Below, piece by piece: positions 24,242-37,694 of a stretch of 64,000 bases of DNA. This DNA is from Platanthera guangdongensis (taxonomy: Eukaryota > Streptophyta > Magnoliopsida > Asparagales > Orchidaceae): contig CM077151.1 of the NCBI GenBank assembly GCA_039583875.1, forward strand, positions 119,637,519 through 119,701,518. The letters are read 5' to 3'. Both the position numbers and the translations under genes were made by a program. Position 1 is the first letter of the stretch, and every line of letters starts with the position of its first letter. The notes beneath the pieces are model-generated. The model saw nothing but the letters and a program-made list of their open reading frames with translations, had not been told where the DNA came from and did not search any database.

Positions 24242-25927
24242 TGTTACTACTTTTTGCAGTTAAATTTATTAGTGTATTTTCGGATATTTAAAGCACAAAT
24301 CATGTCTTGCAAGTGCTTATATTGACAACCTTTTCTAAATATAATTGTCACTAATGCGTTTTCTGCTTTTAGCAGGTTTGCACAGCTTTCAGCAAAATTT
24401 TACTGAGACACACCCCAAGGTCAGGCCCTACCAGGGCGTGTACCTAGGGTGTGTAGCCCAGAGGAATACAGCAACAGGTCCGAAAATGTATTTCTTGGAA
24501 ACTCAGTGAACACGCCCTCTATCACGCCCGTGTCACGCCCGACACGGCCGTGTTCAAGAGGCGTGTCCCCAGATCCGGAGAAATCGCCACAGCACACTAT
24601 TTTTCCTGCTCCACCGTCACGCTAAATGTGTCACGCCCCACGGACATGCCCTGGTAGGGCATGACATATGGGCGTGTAACTCAACTATGACGCCCGTCAC
24701 CTCTAGCATTCAATTTTTTCCCAAAAAGTCGCACCGAATGTGTCAAGCCCCAGGTACATGCCCGAACCGGGCGTGTCAGGGGGCGTGACCCAGCCCGAAT
24801 TTTTTTTATAAATTGAGCCCTTCTCCGAGGGTTCAGGAGTCATCTTTGGAGTGAGAGGGGAGGTTCTGCCCCTTAGTTTTATTGTATTTGTTTTTGTAAT
24901 TTACCATGTTTCTCCACTCTTTCCTCATTTCAAGCTTTGTAATCTAGCTTAGTTTACTCCTATTTTGTATTAGTTGTCGTAACTGCTTAGTAGCCAAAGG
25001 GCAAATGTTCGCATAGATTTTCATTTCAGCACCTGTAATATTTTATTTTCAAGTTGTACTTCTCTTTCAGTGTTAATAAAAAGTTTGCCATTTTCCTTGT
25101 TTTCTTTACACATTTATACTCATCTCTCTTTCTCAGCTTCACCATGAGTAACTAATCCTCCGTGTACTCGATCTTGATGATCTGAGGTTCGAGTTGATTA
25201 AGTTATGATGCTTTAGTTTTCTTTTTCTTTGTAAGGCTTATACCTTGATTTACTCTTGATTTACCTTTGCTTGAAAATATATCATCGATATATATTTTCC
25301 ATCATTAGCTTTCATTCTTGGCTAGCCGAGAGGCCGATAGGTTGAAGTGAGCACTCAAGAGTTAAGGGAGTTGTACGCACCCCTTGAGAGAGGCAGACGT
25401 CCAAATCTCTCGGATTGGAGTAAAATCCAATAGTGGGGTTCACAACGTAAAGCGAGCTTTAGGTCTCCGATTTGGACGAGAGTTCGGTCGGACCTTCTTA
25501 AACTCAGGTAGGCACGACTTCGAGAGAAGCGTGCTCATGCTTATGGAACCTCCACAGTCAAGGTTTTCGCTTTATAAAGTTAGGGTTTATTATCGCATTT
25601 CTTAGTCAACTTTACGCGAGGTGATTATCGATCAAGTGCTCTTTATCATCATCTTAACCCCTCGTTGTAATCGTTTTAATAGCTCTCTATTTAACCGCAA
25701 GCTTTTCTCTTTTTAGCGTAAGAATTCTCTTCTTAATCGCATTTTAGCATTCTCTTAAACCCAAAATCAATCTTCGATAAGATAATAATTTTCGTGTGAG
25801 TAAGATTATTCGACGGTTCCCGGATTTTAATACGACACTTGTATCCCCTTGTAGCATTTCGATAGGTATACTTGCTCGTTGGATTGCTAGTTCAGTTTAT
25901 TTTCTCCTTGTGAATATAATCTCACCA
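24242..25927 (+). repeat. Element A 3' LTR
   Basis: Starts TGTTACTAC, ends CTCACCA, and pairs with 15022-16709. The dyad array is at 24412-24800 and TATAAATT at 24807-24814. Confidence 0.95.
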
Positions 25928-26186
25928 GTCATCCTTTGATCACATTTCTAGGCCTACTTATGTGGAGCCTATAAAGCGCCATCAAGGATGGATCCATCCC
26001 CGAGATTTTGGTGCGAGTGTTTTTAAAGCACCTTATGAAGAAATTCCAATTAAAAACTATGGTCCCTATGTTCATTACCAATGTTTAAGAATGCGCCAAA
26101 AGCCAAACCAATTGCACCGAAGGCTCAGGTGACTAAGAAGCCTTGTGCATGCTGCAATCAGGAGGCTTCCACCTCCAAGTCTGTAG
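25928..26186 (+). pseudogene. Element B gag, middle segment between A and C
   Basis: This 259-bp stretch begins with the GTCAT duplication and ends with TGTAG, the duplication of C. It reads in frame for much of its length (DHISRPTYVEPIKRHQGW, then IPIKNYGPYVHYQ) and continues SIRE-type gag C-terminal sequence. It shows that A and C hit the same gag less than 260 bp apart. Confidence 0.75.
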
Positions 26187-26266
26187 TGTAACATCCCATG
26201 TTACCTCTAGACCCCTTAACTTAGTTGGGTTGGGCATGGGTTGGGTGTTAGGGAAATTAGCTAGGT

Positions 26267-26634
26267 TTGACCCTAGGTAGTGGGTTGTAGCCATGTGGGG
26301 CCCACTATAGGGACAAGTCAAACTAGGTCAAACTAGCCTAAATATTAACCCTAGCCACATAATGACCCTACCACATTGCCCTAACCCTAAAATAATCTAA
26401 GTGGACCCTAGGGCATGTGATTAGGTCAACCCTTTGACCCTAGTTGACCAAACTCAACCATAGCCTTAAGTTGGTCAAATCTAACCTATAGGCCCAATTA
26501 GCCCAAGTAGGGCACCACGTTGACCCAACCCAAGTTGGATGGTGCCATTAGACCCATGACCAACAAGTGGGGTCAGCCCACTCATCATGGTTGACCAGGT
26601 CAACTCAAAAGTCAACTTAGTCAACATAATTGAC
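26267..26634 (+). promoter_or_regulatory. W-box array in C U3 (5' copy)
   Basis: Thirteen TTGAC cores (both strands) in 368 bp, most with a following C or T, so full W-box form. About 0.7 would be expected by chance. W-boxes are the binding sites of plant WRKY factors, so stress-responsive transcription is a reasonable inference. Confidence 0.75.
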
Positions 26635-29389
26635 TTAAAGAAGAAAATGGGGGCTAAGCCCATTCCCAATAGGCAAAGCCCACCCACATGGCCCATTATC
26701 AGCCCAAGGTGTCAAAGACCAGCCCTACCCCTCTAGTTTTGAAGAGAGAGTGCATGCATGGGGGCATTTTGGAGAATTCACCTAAAAGAGGAGAGATAAG
26801 GTGGGATTAAGAGGAGAAGGCCACTTGGCCTTGTCTTCTTCTGCCCCAAAAAGTTGCTGGCCGGCCTCCTCTGTAAATTCCAGCAGAATGTTGAGCATGG
26901 TGGCCACTTGGCACCGTTAGTGATACAACCAAAGCCCCCAAACCGAGCTCACCTTGGAGTTATCTCCACATACAGCCCTCCCCAGCTCAAGCCGACCACA
27001 CCATCAGCTTCAGTGAGTGGAAATGAGTGGGGAACGAGTCATGTAGCAGAGCTTTTGGTGAAGAAATGAGATTTTGAGCAGGAGATCGCCGGAGCAGCTC
27101 AACCATGGCCAACCGCCGCCGCACTCGCCGCCAAGGCCTGATTCAGGTCCGTTTCGCCATCTCTCTACCCGTACTAGCTTTCTAGATCCTCTAGGAGAGA
27201 CATCGGGCTCAATTGAGCCCGATACCATGTGAGGAAAAGGAGAGTTTTCCGAGCTTTTCTTCTTGCTCGAGTTCGCCGGAGGAGCCAAATCCGGCGGCCT
27301 CATCGCCGGGAATCGCTAGCCACCACCTCAGTGAAGGTGGTGGCGACATCCGCCGACGGTAGTGGTGGCTCAATTGGCCGGAAATGGCCAGACAAAGTGG
27401 CCCAGGAAGAATGAATCCCAGTCGTCGGCTAGAGGTAGAAGACGACCAGATCCCATCCATTTCGCGTCAAGATTCGTGCAACCGATTTTAAATTAAATAA
27501 AAACAAAACTTTGGTATATATGAATATCTGTCACACTTATATAGTGATATTGCATGTCTATTTTAGGCCCCTTAGAGGCATATTGAGATCTGGTGATTAC
27601 GATGAAAGTTGTAGCCCTTCCTCTTAACGTTATTTAGCCATATTAATCTTATAATTTGGTACAGTATACTGTCCTGTAGGGCTGCTTTCCTAGGCCCGGT
27701 CCTTGACTAGGGCAGAATTTCAAATTGATCCACAAGCCAAACCAGTAATCCAAATGACCCCAAATTTTGTGTGCATGCATGATTAGGGCATATCTAGCCC
27801 TGCCAAAAATTGAGAATTTTTGGGGCAAATTTTCTATAGTTTTATTCATAATACACAAAAGTAAATAAATGAAATAATTGGAGTAATATGACTCCAAATG
27901 GCCCCAAATTTTGGTCGCAGGTCCTTGTGGACTATACATGTGCACGATAAAAATGTCAGCACATGTGGACCAGAGAATGTTGGGTAAACTCACTTGCATG
28001 TGTTGGTTATATATTGGCTTGGGGTGCAAATAGCCAATTTTGAAATATTGTGTATTAGGCCTATTTGGAACATCCAAAAATCATGGAATTGATTTCAAAG
28101 GCTCAATAGGGTGAAGTATACCCCACATTGTAATAATGGGATTTTTGGAAGCAAAAATCCCATTATTTGGAATTTTTGAAATATAGGACTATTGAAAAAT
28201 AAATGTAAAAATAGGCTCATCATTGAGATAAAATCCCCAATTTTTGTCAAGGTCAATATAATGTTAGGTTTAACTCCTGAAAAGTTTTATGTCTCTGTTT
28301 GAAGAAATTTGATAGGAGTTATGTGGAAATTTCCTTTTTACCCTCATTATACTTAATTAGAAAAATGATGAAAATACTCAGTAGAAAATTTTGGAAAATT
28401 TCTTGGTCAAATATCTAAGTATGAATAACCTTGTATAATTTTCTCAACATTTTTGGATGTCTCAGTAATTTTAAAACCTCATAGTGGCATTTTGGTAATA
28501 TAATTAGAAATGAAATTTTGTAGCCATTGTTCCATGGAAGTTCATGAAATTCTGTATTTAGCATTATTGTACCAATATATGTATGCTGTAATGTTATTAG
28601 AATTTTTAGTAATGAACTCCTTATACTTCATTTGGAAAATGACAATTATGTGAGATTTCTAATAATTAAGGAATAAATAGAAATATTTCAAGGAAAATTA
28701 TGAATTTTGGTAGACAACAATATTTTACCAAGATACAACTCAAGAAAAATTCCTTATGTCAGTGGATTATAATTTGTGATACTTCATGTATTAAATGACC
28801 TAAAGAATTAATTAAATGATTTAATTAGAGGCTTTAATAACCTAAGAAAATTATGAAAATCAACATGCACACTTCATTAGCCCACACCACCATAGTATAA
28901 ATTGTTAGGTGCAGGTGTCCCAAGGAAATGGAAATTATATTTCGGGGTGGTGTTAGGTCATAAGTTGCGCTAGTGTAAGTAGGTTCTACTATAAGGACCA
29001 TCGGAGGATAGATCGACGGATGAGCTAGAGATTACAATTGGAATATTACCCTGGTGGGTAGAGTTGTCTTAGTGATGAGGGTAAAGTGCAATCCCTTGGA
29101 TACCAACTGGAGTGGACGTCGGCGGAAGACCGTCGCTCTTCTGAAAACATCTTAAGTCATTAGGACCACTCAAGAGTAATAACGAGAGCTGGGGGTGAAT
29201 TATGGGTAGTCATCAAATAAAGTAAATATCCTTGAGAAAGGGAGCTTTGGGCATAATCCCATCTTAGTTCCTAGTGCCCCCGAGGGCCCTTCACCGGGTA
29301 TACCCTCGGCAGTCCTGAGATTAACCTTAAATCACTAAGTGTAATAACCCGTAGATAAGAGTAGTCTAATAGGTTAAGACATTATGGTT

Positions 29390-29746
29390 CATTCTCGCCC
29401 GTGATGGGTTTGAGGGATTTTGAATAAAGGCACTATTGTGCGTTCTCGCCCATGATGGGTTTGAGGGATTTTGAATAAATGCACTATTGTGCGTTCTCGC
29501 CCGTGATGGGTTTGAGTGATTTTGAATAAAGACACTATTGTGCGTTCTCGCCCGTGATGGGTTTGAGGGTTTTTGAATAAAGGCACTATTGTGCATTCTC
29601 GCCCGTGGTGGGTTTGAGGGATTTTGAATAAAGGCACTATTGTGCGTTCTCGCCCGTGATGGGTTTGAGGGATTTTTAATAAAGGCACTATTGTGCGTTC
29701 TCACCCGCTATGGGTTGGAGGGATATATGTTGCAGGCTCACCCGTG
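29390..29746 (+). repeat. 51-bp minisatellite in C 5' LTR, seven units
   Basis: Units start at 29390, 29441, 29492, 29543 or 29544, 29594 or 29595, 29645 and 29696, with core TTCTCGCCCGTGATGGG; the last unit is divergent. Because 51 is a multiple of 3, long open frames appear on the minus strand by default. Confidence 0.9.
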
Positions 29747-31123
29747 AAGGGTTTGAGGGATTCAGGACAGGTTGGTCCTGCGAGCTGAAGGCTCGGGATG
29801 AAATACTTGTATGTGCATAAATCTAGTGGCGGGTCATGCGGTACTGGCCGATCGTCACACCGATGACAGTACGGTGAATCAGGCGGGTGTGAGGGTTTGA
29901 GGGGCCAGTGGGTTGTTTTACACTGTGGTCTGGAGGACGATCCCCGATAACACACACTCGACCCAACCAGACTGACAGGTAGTCAGCAAAATGCGTACGC
30001 AGACTCTAGAGTGCACCTAGGATGTGTACAGAGGCGTATGAGAGGTGGTCTATGTTTGGTAGTGTGCATACCTGCCTAGAAGTGGAGATGCCCGCTCCAC
30101 TGCTGCCGTTGCCACAATGGTGTTACCCGAGAGTGAAGCTAGCTCTAAAAAAGTGGGAACTAAAGGTCTGTGATCACAGAGTCGTTATGTGTGAGTTTCA
30201 CTTACCTGTTGCATAAATTGTATCATAAACATTCGTTTATATTAGGTTATACGTTTCATAGATCCTTATCATATAAATTAGTCTGGGCCCTTTTATATGA
30301 TAAGTTAAATTTCCTAGAAACCTTAACTTATAAATTTGTATGTGCATTTTTATAAGTTAAGGTACATATTGTGTTGGTAGTGTAGTGGTAGCATAGCTTT
30401 ACTTTTCTGCTCTTAATTTCAGTTCTTTACTTGTACTATACATGCTTTTACTTTCGTGCTATATATATAGAACTGCTAGTGTAGATTTACTGCTCACACT
30501 CTTACTTGATAGCTTAGTTTCCCTTATCACCAGCTTCCTTTTGTTACCTCTTGATTGTCCTCCGCTTCGTCCTCCCGCACGGTGCCTAGGAGTTGCGGGG
30601 CGAGGTGCGGAGGAAACAACTTAGTCTTTTTGACTAATGGTCGGTGACCAAACTATTTTTAGGAGCTCGAGGAGATGGAGCACCAGCACGACCGACAGGA
30701 TGAGGTGACAGGGCATGAGGAGTTGATACCACCACCTACTACTACTACTACAGCGCTACCTCAGGTGGGATGAGTTTGAGATTAGTTGATTAGCTTCCGT
30801 TGTTTTGATGTTTTGTGAGGAGAGTTATTCATATGATGTACTGGGCATAAGCCCTAATTACTCTTCATATTTTTGTACTCATTGTGGACTGTGTACTCTT
30901 TCATTCATATATATATGATTTGTACTGTGACTGTGGACTAGCTGTGTTGTACTCTGATATGTATTACTTCTACTTCTCATATTGGCCTACAGGTTATGAT
31001 CGTGCTAGCCGGTAGAATCAGCGTGTTGCGGTGTCGACTAACCCGTGCGTTAGTACCACCGTAAGACGACGGTTCTGGCATAAGACTGGGAGCCTCCTTG
31101 GTAAGGGGAGGGGTCTTACAAAC

Positions 31124-31130
31124 TGGTATC
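31124..31130 (+). other. Degenerate primer binding site of element C
   Basis: TGGTATC lies 3 bp inside the LTR and matches only the first seven bases of the initiator Met tRNA complement; the following bases do not match. Confidence 0.5.
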
Positions 31131-33880
31131 CATTGAACAAATGATCATATGAGAAAGAAGTCCACAACACAGGCTCACCTCGCTCAAGCAATAGTTTGCG
31201 GACAAACTATGCAGTGGAAGCAATGGTGTGCCCATGTGTAAAAAGTAACAGAAAATAGTCCATTTAAACAATTAGTTAGGGCAATCCAATTAGGACAACA
31301 CCTTAGTTTGACTTACAAGAGGATTTCATTGTATATCCGAGTCTAAAATCGACCTCGAAGATAGATTGGTTAAGGTACGAGGATACCCAAATTCACCCAG
31401 GGAAGAATTTGACGCAAGAGTCACTCTTAAGGATTAAATTCCGATGTCCCTACTCCACCTATCGAGTGATATTATCACTTCTTACCAAAGCTGATAGGAC
31501 CTCCTTAAGGAGAATTGGTGCATATAATCTATTAGTGGAATAGTAGGGTACTCGTAAACTTAACCCTCATACTGATGACGTGATTACGTTGAGACAACCA
31601 CATTGGCAAATACCAAAGGTAGAATAAGAATTCAAGTCTCAGAAGAAACCCATTTTGGTTGGGTCACATGTTGACCTCGAGAAGATTGTTGTATAAGTAA
31701 TCTTAAGGGCCTAAGGTATATATCATATCAATTAGTCTCAAGGTGGAACTCCAGGTCTAAGATTGTTGGACCTAAGGATTGAGTGCACATATAAGAGGAA
31801 TGCACTATAAATATTGAGGGATTAATTCAATGTTGCTCAAGTAAAGATGAGGTTTTGTATTCACATAATCGGCAAGATAATCAACCCACCCTTAAAGTTT
31901 GAGATATACGTAGAGGGTTGCCCGCTTGGATATATTATATCCCTAGAACAAGGAAAGTCTCCATGAGAAGTTAGAAACTTTTGCGGGCTTGTGAATTAGA
32001 TCATTACTTGACACAACTTTAAGAGAGATTGTAATTTCATCGATGCATAATGACATGCTATATCACAAAGATCGAAACGAGTTGCGTATAATCCACAAGA
32101 ATTTGAACAAATGGCCTTTCGATAAACTAAAATCAAGCAGTAACGACGACACAAAGGTTTTATGTATAAATTAAGGAATGTGTTACCACAGCAAAGCACG
32201 TTCCTAGATGCCCCAACACCTTAACCCAATTGACGTGACACGCGATTAATAATTATATCATCGGTTAAGGATTTGATTAATGAACTCAGATATATTGCAA
32301 GAGAAAACCAATGTTAATTGAGAATTCAGTATAAGTCGGAATGATAGTTGGAAATTCTGCATAGCTGTGGCTCTTAGGAAAGTGACTATAACTTTCACAT
32401 ATTAAATGTGTAGAATTGGGGAAAGTGGAAATGATGATGGATCACTGCAATACGCGCCTACCTGACATGCTCAGGTCATAATGTTAGAAATGTACAGATC
32501 GAGATAAAGTAATATCATGGTAATGTGAAGGAGTGATTACGGGTCTTAACTATGATGTGATTGGAGCCCATCAAGTAAGGATTCAAATATTTGAGTAATT
32601 ATGTCTATAACACTAGGAGTATAACGATCCCAGAAAATTTAAAGTCAAGTGAAAAATCAAAATTGGAAGACATATATTATAGGTATGATCCTTTGGATGT
32701 GACTCTGATGATCACAAGAACCAAAACAAAAGTGTTCGATGATGATTTACAGATGGTGTGTTCTCTCAAAGAATCAACCCTTTTCAAATTTAAATGGTTT
32801 ACTTACCCTTATACTTTGGGAGATATTTTAAGTTATAATTAGAAATCTTGATAAGATAACGTCTTGTGTTTAGAATATAATGGTTAAGTTACTATGGTTA
32901 GGTATGATTTAGTACTACCTTGTTTGATCCTAAAAGGGGATGGGATTTGGAGAATTAAACACAATGATGAAATATCATTACTATTCATGCTTACATGATA
33001 TAGCCAGTCACTTGATCATAATGGTGAACTATAACCTTGAATGATTCAAATTAAGCAAAAGTCATTATATTGGAACTTAAGAATTGAAATAAGATAACGT
33101 TATGATAAATAAGATTAATCTCCTATGGCATGACATTGAAAATGTAACGACTCAACAAATTCAAATGGGGTGGATGATTAGTTGAAACATACGCATAGGT
33201 ATGATCCCTTAATTATGATAACATCGAGAACTAGGACACATACATTGATAACATCATGATCACCTTAGGAAATTCATGACGATGGAGAGATCAATTTGGG
33301 TTTGCTAAGGTGTATATGGTGAAATTACATGAGAAGTAATGTGTGTTTATTAAGATTCTCTTTATGATGAAATCAATTTGTGTCAGATCTCACCATTATT
33401 AGACAGATACGTTTATAAATTTATGAATTAGACTATATATGAAAAACAATTGGGAGTCATTTATATCAATATCAATATCATTAATGATCGCTTGATGTAC
33501 GCTTGAAAGGTGAACACTCTATGAATTATGTATTACCGTTTATGCAGAGGTGTAATAATTCATGAGTCTGGAAGAAACAAAATAGTGACCTCTTCATCAC
33601 ATCTTAATTTTGGAGGTTGGTTAATTACTATACATAAGTTGGATCTTCGTAATAAATAATATCATGATACATTGCATTTGAAGAATCGATGTATTATAAG
33701 CCATGAGGCATGATGCGATTCTGGAAGAGAAATCTGAGATTTGTGTGCTCAATTCTACATATAAAAGTATTGATTCTCATGTACTTGGTGGTCATTGCTC
33801 GTAAGGGGCACTGAACCAACGTATGATTAAGGTTTATTTAATGATAATGCATTGAAAGACTTGGAAATATGCCAATGTAA
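31131..33880 (+). other. Unrecognised decayed internal region of element C
   Basis: About 2.7 kb between the LTR and the surviving integrase end. It is AT-rich and interrupted by stops in all frames. A short frame at 32591-32842 has no recognised similarity. It may be decayed gag-pol or unrelated filler. Confidence 0.5.
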
Positions 33881-33888
33881 TCCTGATT

Positions 33889-34470
33889 ATGAATATCATG
33901 AAGTATAATGAAAATACACTTGGATCGGAATATATAGAGGATACGAGTGCTCAGATACAACTGATTAGGGATCGAATATTGGAGGCTCAGAATAGGCAGG
34001 CCAAATACTACGATGTACGATTTCAAATGGTGGAGTTCCAGGAGAGGGGACATGGTGTTCTTGAAGATACGTCGGGTGCATGGTGTCTCTCGGATGCGGA
34101 GTCACAATTAGCTCAGCCCTTGATATAGGGGGTCGTATTTGATCCTGGAGCGGATCGGTCCGTTGGCTATAGGCTGGAGCTGCCGCTAGAGTTAAGGAAT
34201 TTGCATGACGTCTTTCACGTGTACTCACTTTGAAGAGCTCTACTTTGAGAAGAACAACATATTACCACTGCAGTAGGACCCGTAGCACCAGATAGATCAG
34301 TTGGTTTGGAGCCGGTCCGGAGCGATGATACGACGATTTGAGTTCTGCGGAAGAAGGTTCACCAAGTGAAGGTATTGTGGTCTAACCACAAACGAGTCGA
34401 GGACACTTAGGAGCCGATGGATCTGATGCGTGAACGGTACCCAGAGCTTTTCGCCTCAGGTGTATTTTAA
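33889..34470 (+). pseudogene. Element C integrase C-terminus and chromodomain-like remnant
   Basis: The frame at 33889-34128 has IRDRILEAQNRQAKYYDVRF, the conserved helix before the GPF region of chromovirus integrase. After a frameshift near 34050, later frames show LRNLHDVFHV, a PVRSDDTT-like word, VKVLWSNHKRVED and RERYPELFASG, which match in order the C-terminal end seen in element D. Several stops and frameshifts. This is what assigns C to chromoviruses. Confidence 0.8.
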
Positions 34471-34648
34471 CTATGTTGAAATTTTCTTAAAATTCTTGTG
34501 CACAGAAACCCCGTAGACCCAAACTTGAATTTCGGGGACGAAATTATTTTTTTTGTTTATTGGGATTTGTAACATCCCATGTTATTTCTAGACCCCTTAA
34601 CTTAGATTGGGTTGGGCAGGGGGTGGGTGTTAGGGAAATTAGCTAGGT

Positions 34649-35020
34649 TTGACCATAGGTAGTGGGTTGTAGCCATGTGGGGCCCACTATAGGGCCAAGT
34701 CAAACTAGGTCAAACTAGCCTAAATATGAACCTTAGCCACACCATAACCCCACCACATTGCCCTAACCCTAAAATAATCTAAGTGTACCCTAGTGCATGT
34801 CATTAGGTCAACCGTTTGACCCTAGTTGACCAAAGTCAACCATAGACCTAAGTTTGACAAATCTATACCTATAGGCCCAATTAACCCAAGTAGGGCACCA
34901 CATTGACCCAACCCAAGTTGGGTGGTGTCATTAGACCCATGACCACCAAGTGGGGTCAGCCCACTCATCGTGGTTGACCAGGTCAACTCAAAAGTCAACT
35001 TAGTCAACATAATTGACCTA
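34649..35020 (+). promoter_or_regulatory. W-box array in C U3 (3' copy)
   Basis: Fourteen TTGAC cores. Most correspond to those in the 5' LTR, and one is at a site where the 5' copy has CTCAA, so the density is kept in both copies. Confidence 0.75.
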
Positions 35021-37694
35021 AAGAAGAAAATGAGGGCTAAGCCCATTCCCAATAGGCAAAGCCCACCAAACATGGCCCATTATCAGCCCAAGGTGTCATA
35101 TACCGGCCCTACCCCTCTGGTTTTGGAGAGAGAGTGAATGCATGGGGGAATTTTGGAGAATTCACCTAAAAGAGGAGAGAGAAGGTGGGATTAAGAGGAG
35201 AAGGCCACTTGGCCTTGGCTTCTTCTGCCCCAAAAAGTTGTTGGCCGGCCTCCTCAGTAAATTCCAGCAGAATGTTGAGCATGGTGGCCACTTGGCACCA
35301 TTGGGGATATAACCAAAGCAACCAAACCGAGGTCACCTTGGAGTTATCTCCACATACAGCCCTCCCCAGCTCAAACCGACCACACCATCAGCTTCATTGA
35401 GTGGAAACGAGTCTAGAACGAGTCCTGGAGCAGAGCTTTTGGTGAAGAAATGAGATTTTGAGCAGGAGATCGCCGGAGAAGCGCAACCATGGCCAAACGC
35501 TGCCGCACTCGCCGCCAAGGCCTGATTCAGGTCCGTTTCGCCGTCTCTCTACCAGTACTAGCTTTCTAGATCCTCTAGGAGAGACATCGGGCTCAATTAA
35601 GCTCGATACCAATTGAGGAAAAGGAGAGTTTTCTGAGCTTTTCTTCTTGCTTGGGTTCGCCGGAGGAGCCAAATCCGGCGGCCTCATCGCCGGGAATCGC
35701 TAGCCACCACCTAAGTGAAGGTGGTGGCGAAATCCGCCGGCGGTAGTGGTGGTGGCTCAGCTGGCCGGAAATGGCCAGACAAAGTGGCCCAGGAAGAACG
35801 AATCCCAGCCATCGGCTGGAGATAGAAGACGACCAGATCCCGTCCATTTTGCGTCAAGATTCGTGCAACCGATTTTAAATTAAATAAAAATAAAACTTTG
35901 GTATATATGAATATCTATCACTCTTATACAGTGATATTGCCACCTTAATCTTATAATGTGGTGCAGTATAATGTCCTGTATGGCTGTTTTCCTAGGACTG
36001 GTCCTTGACTAGGTCAGAATTTCAAATTGATGCCCAAGCCAAACCAGCAATCCAAATGACCCCAAATTTTGGGTGCATGCATAATTTGGGCATAGCGAGC
36101 GCCTGCAAAAATTGAGAATTTTTGGGGAAAGGGTTTCTATAGTTTTATTCATAATACACAAAAGTAAATATATGAAATAATTGGAGTAATTTGACTCCAA
36201 ATGCCCCCAAAGTTTGGTGGCAGGTCCTTGGGCACTATACATGTGCATGGTAAAAATGTCAGCACATTTGGACCAGAGAATGTTGGGTAAACTCACCTGC
36301 ATGTGTTAGTTATACAAAGGCTTGGGGGTGCAAATAATCAATTTTGAAATATTGTGTATTAGACCTATTTGGAACATCCTAAAATCATAGAATTGATTTC
36401 AGAGGCTCATTAGGGTGACATATACCCAACATTGTAATAATGGGATTTTTGGAAGCAAAAATCCCATTATTTGGAATTTTTGAAATAATAGGACTCTTGG
36501 AAAATAAATGTAAAAATAGGCTCATCATTGAGATAAAATCCTCAATTTTTGTCAAGATCAATATAATATTAGGTTTAAGTCCTGAAAATTTTTATGTCTC
36601 TGTTTGAAGAAATTTGATAGGAGTTATGTGGAAATTACCTTCTTACCCTCATTATACTTAATTAGAAAATTGATGAAAATACTTAGTAGAAAATTTTGAA
36701 AAATTTCATGGTGATATATCTGAGTATGAATAACCTTGTATAATTTTCTCAGAATTTTTGGATGAATCAGTAATTTTAAAACCACATAGTGGCATTTTGG
36801 TAATATAATTAGATATCAAATTTTGTAGCCCTTGTTCCATGGAAGTTCATGAAATTCTGTCTTTAGCATTATTGTACTAATATATGTATGCTGTAATTTT
36901 CTTAGAATTTTTAGTAATGAAATCCTTATACTTCATTTGGAAAATGACAATTATGTAAGATTTCTAATAATTAAGGAATAAATAGAAATATTTCAAGGTA
37001 AATTATGAATTTTGGTATACAGCAATATTTTACCAAGATACAACTCAAGAAAAATTCCTTATGTCAGTGGATTATAATTTGTGATACTTCATATATTAAA
37101 TGACCTAGGGAATTAATTAAATGATTTAATTAGAAGCTTTAATAACCTAAGAGAATTATGAAAATCAACATGCACACTTCATTAGCCCACACCACCCTAG
37201 GATAAATTGTTAGGGGCAGGTGTCCCAAGGAATTGGAAATTCTATTTCGTGGTGGTGTTAGGTCATGAGTTGCGCTTGTGTATGTAGGTTCTACTATAAG
37301 GACCATCGGGGGATAGATCGACGGATGAGCTAGAGATTACAATTGGAATATAACCCTGGTGGGTAGAGTTGTCTTAGTGACAAGAGTAAAGTGCAAGCCC
37401 TTGGATAACAATTGGAGTGGAGGCCGACGGAAGACCGTCGCCCTTCTGAAAACATCTTAAGTCATTAGGACCACTCAAGAGTAATAACGAGAGCTGGGGG
37501 TGATTTATGGGTAGTAATCAAATAAAGTAAATATCCTTGAGAAAGGGAGCTTTGGGCGTAATCCCATCGTAGTTCCTAGTGCCCCCGAGAGCCCTTCACC
37601 GGGTATACCCTGGGTAGTCTTGGGATTAACCATAAATCACTAAGTATAATAACCCGTAGACAAAAGTAGTCTAATAGGTTAAGACATTATGGTT

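Larger units (their letters stand above)
15022..25927 (+). mobile_element. Element A: complete Athila-like Ty3/gypsy retrotransposon
   Basis: Bounded by two LTRs of 1688 and 1686 bp with TG...CA ends and a perfect 5-bp duplication (GTCAT), so it inserted as a unit into the B gag. The primer binding site matches Asp tRNA, typical of Athila. Internal order is gag, protease, reverse transcriptase, RNase H, integrase, an AT-rich noncoding module, then the polypurine tract. No envelope-like ORF is visible after integrase. The LTRs differ at several percent of sites (about 14 differences in the first 190 bp by eye), and coding regions hold at least a dozen stops, so the element is old and immobile by itself. 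Confidence 0.95.
26187..31120 (+). repeat. Element C 5' LTR
   Basis: From TGTAACATCCC to GGTCTTACA; pairs with 34568-39425. It contains the W-box array (26267-26634) and seven 51-bp tandem units (29390 onward). Open frames inside, on both strands, recur in the other LTR only because the LTRs are copies. Confidence 0.95.

Noticed and set aside
27010..27460. Minus-strand frames conserved at 35333-35847
   Set aside because: The conservation is only because both lie in the paired LTRs of element C.
29366..29704. Minus-strand 112-codon frame with repeated ARTHNSAFIQNPSNPS, and its counterpart at 37671-37907
   Set aside because: Default open frames of a 51-bp tandem repeat (a multiple of 3) inside an LTR; more than one frame is open, as expected by chance.
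32591..32842. 83-codon plus-strand frame in element C
   Set aside because: No recognised similarity and surrounded by stops; kept only as part of the decayed internal region.
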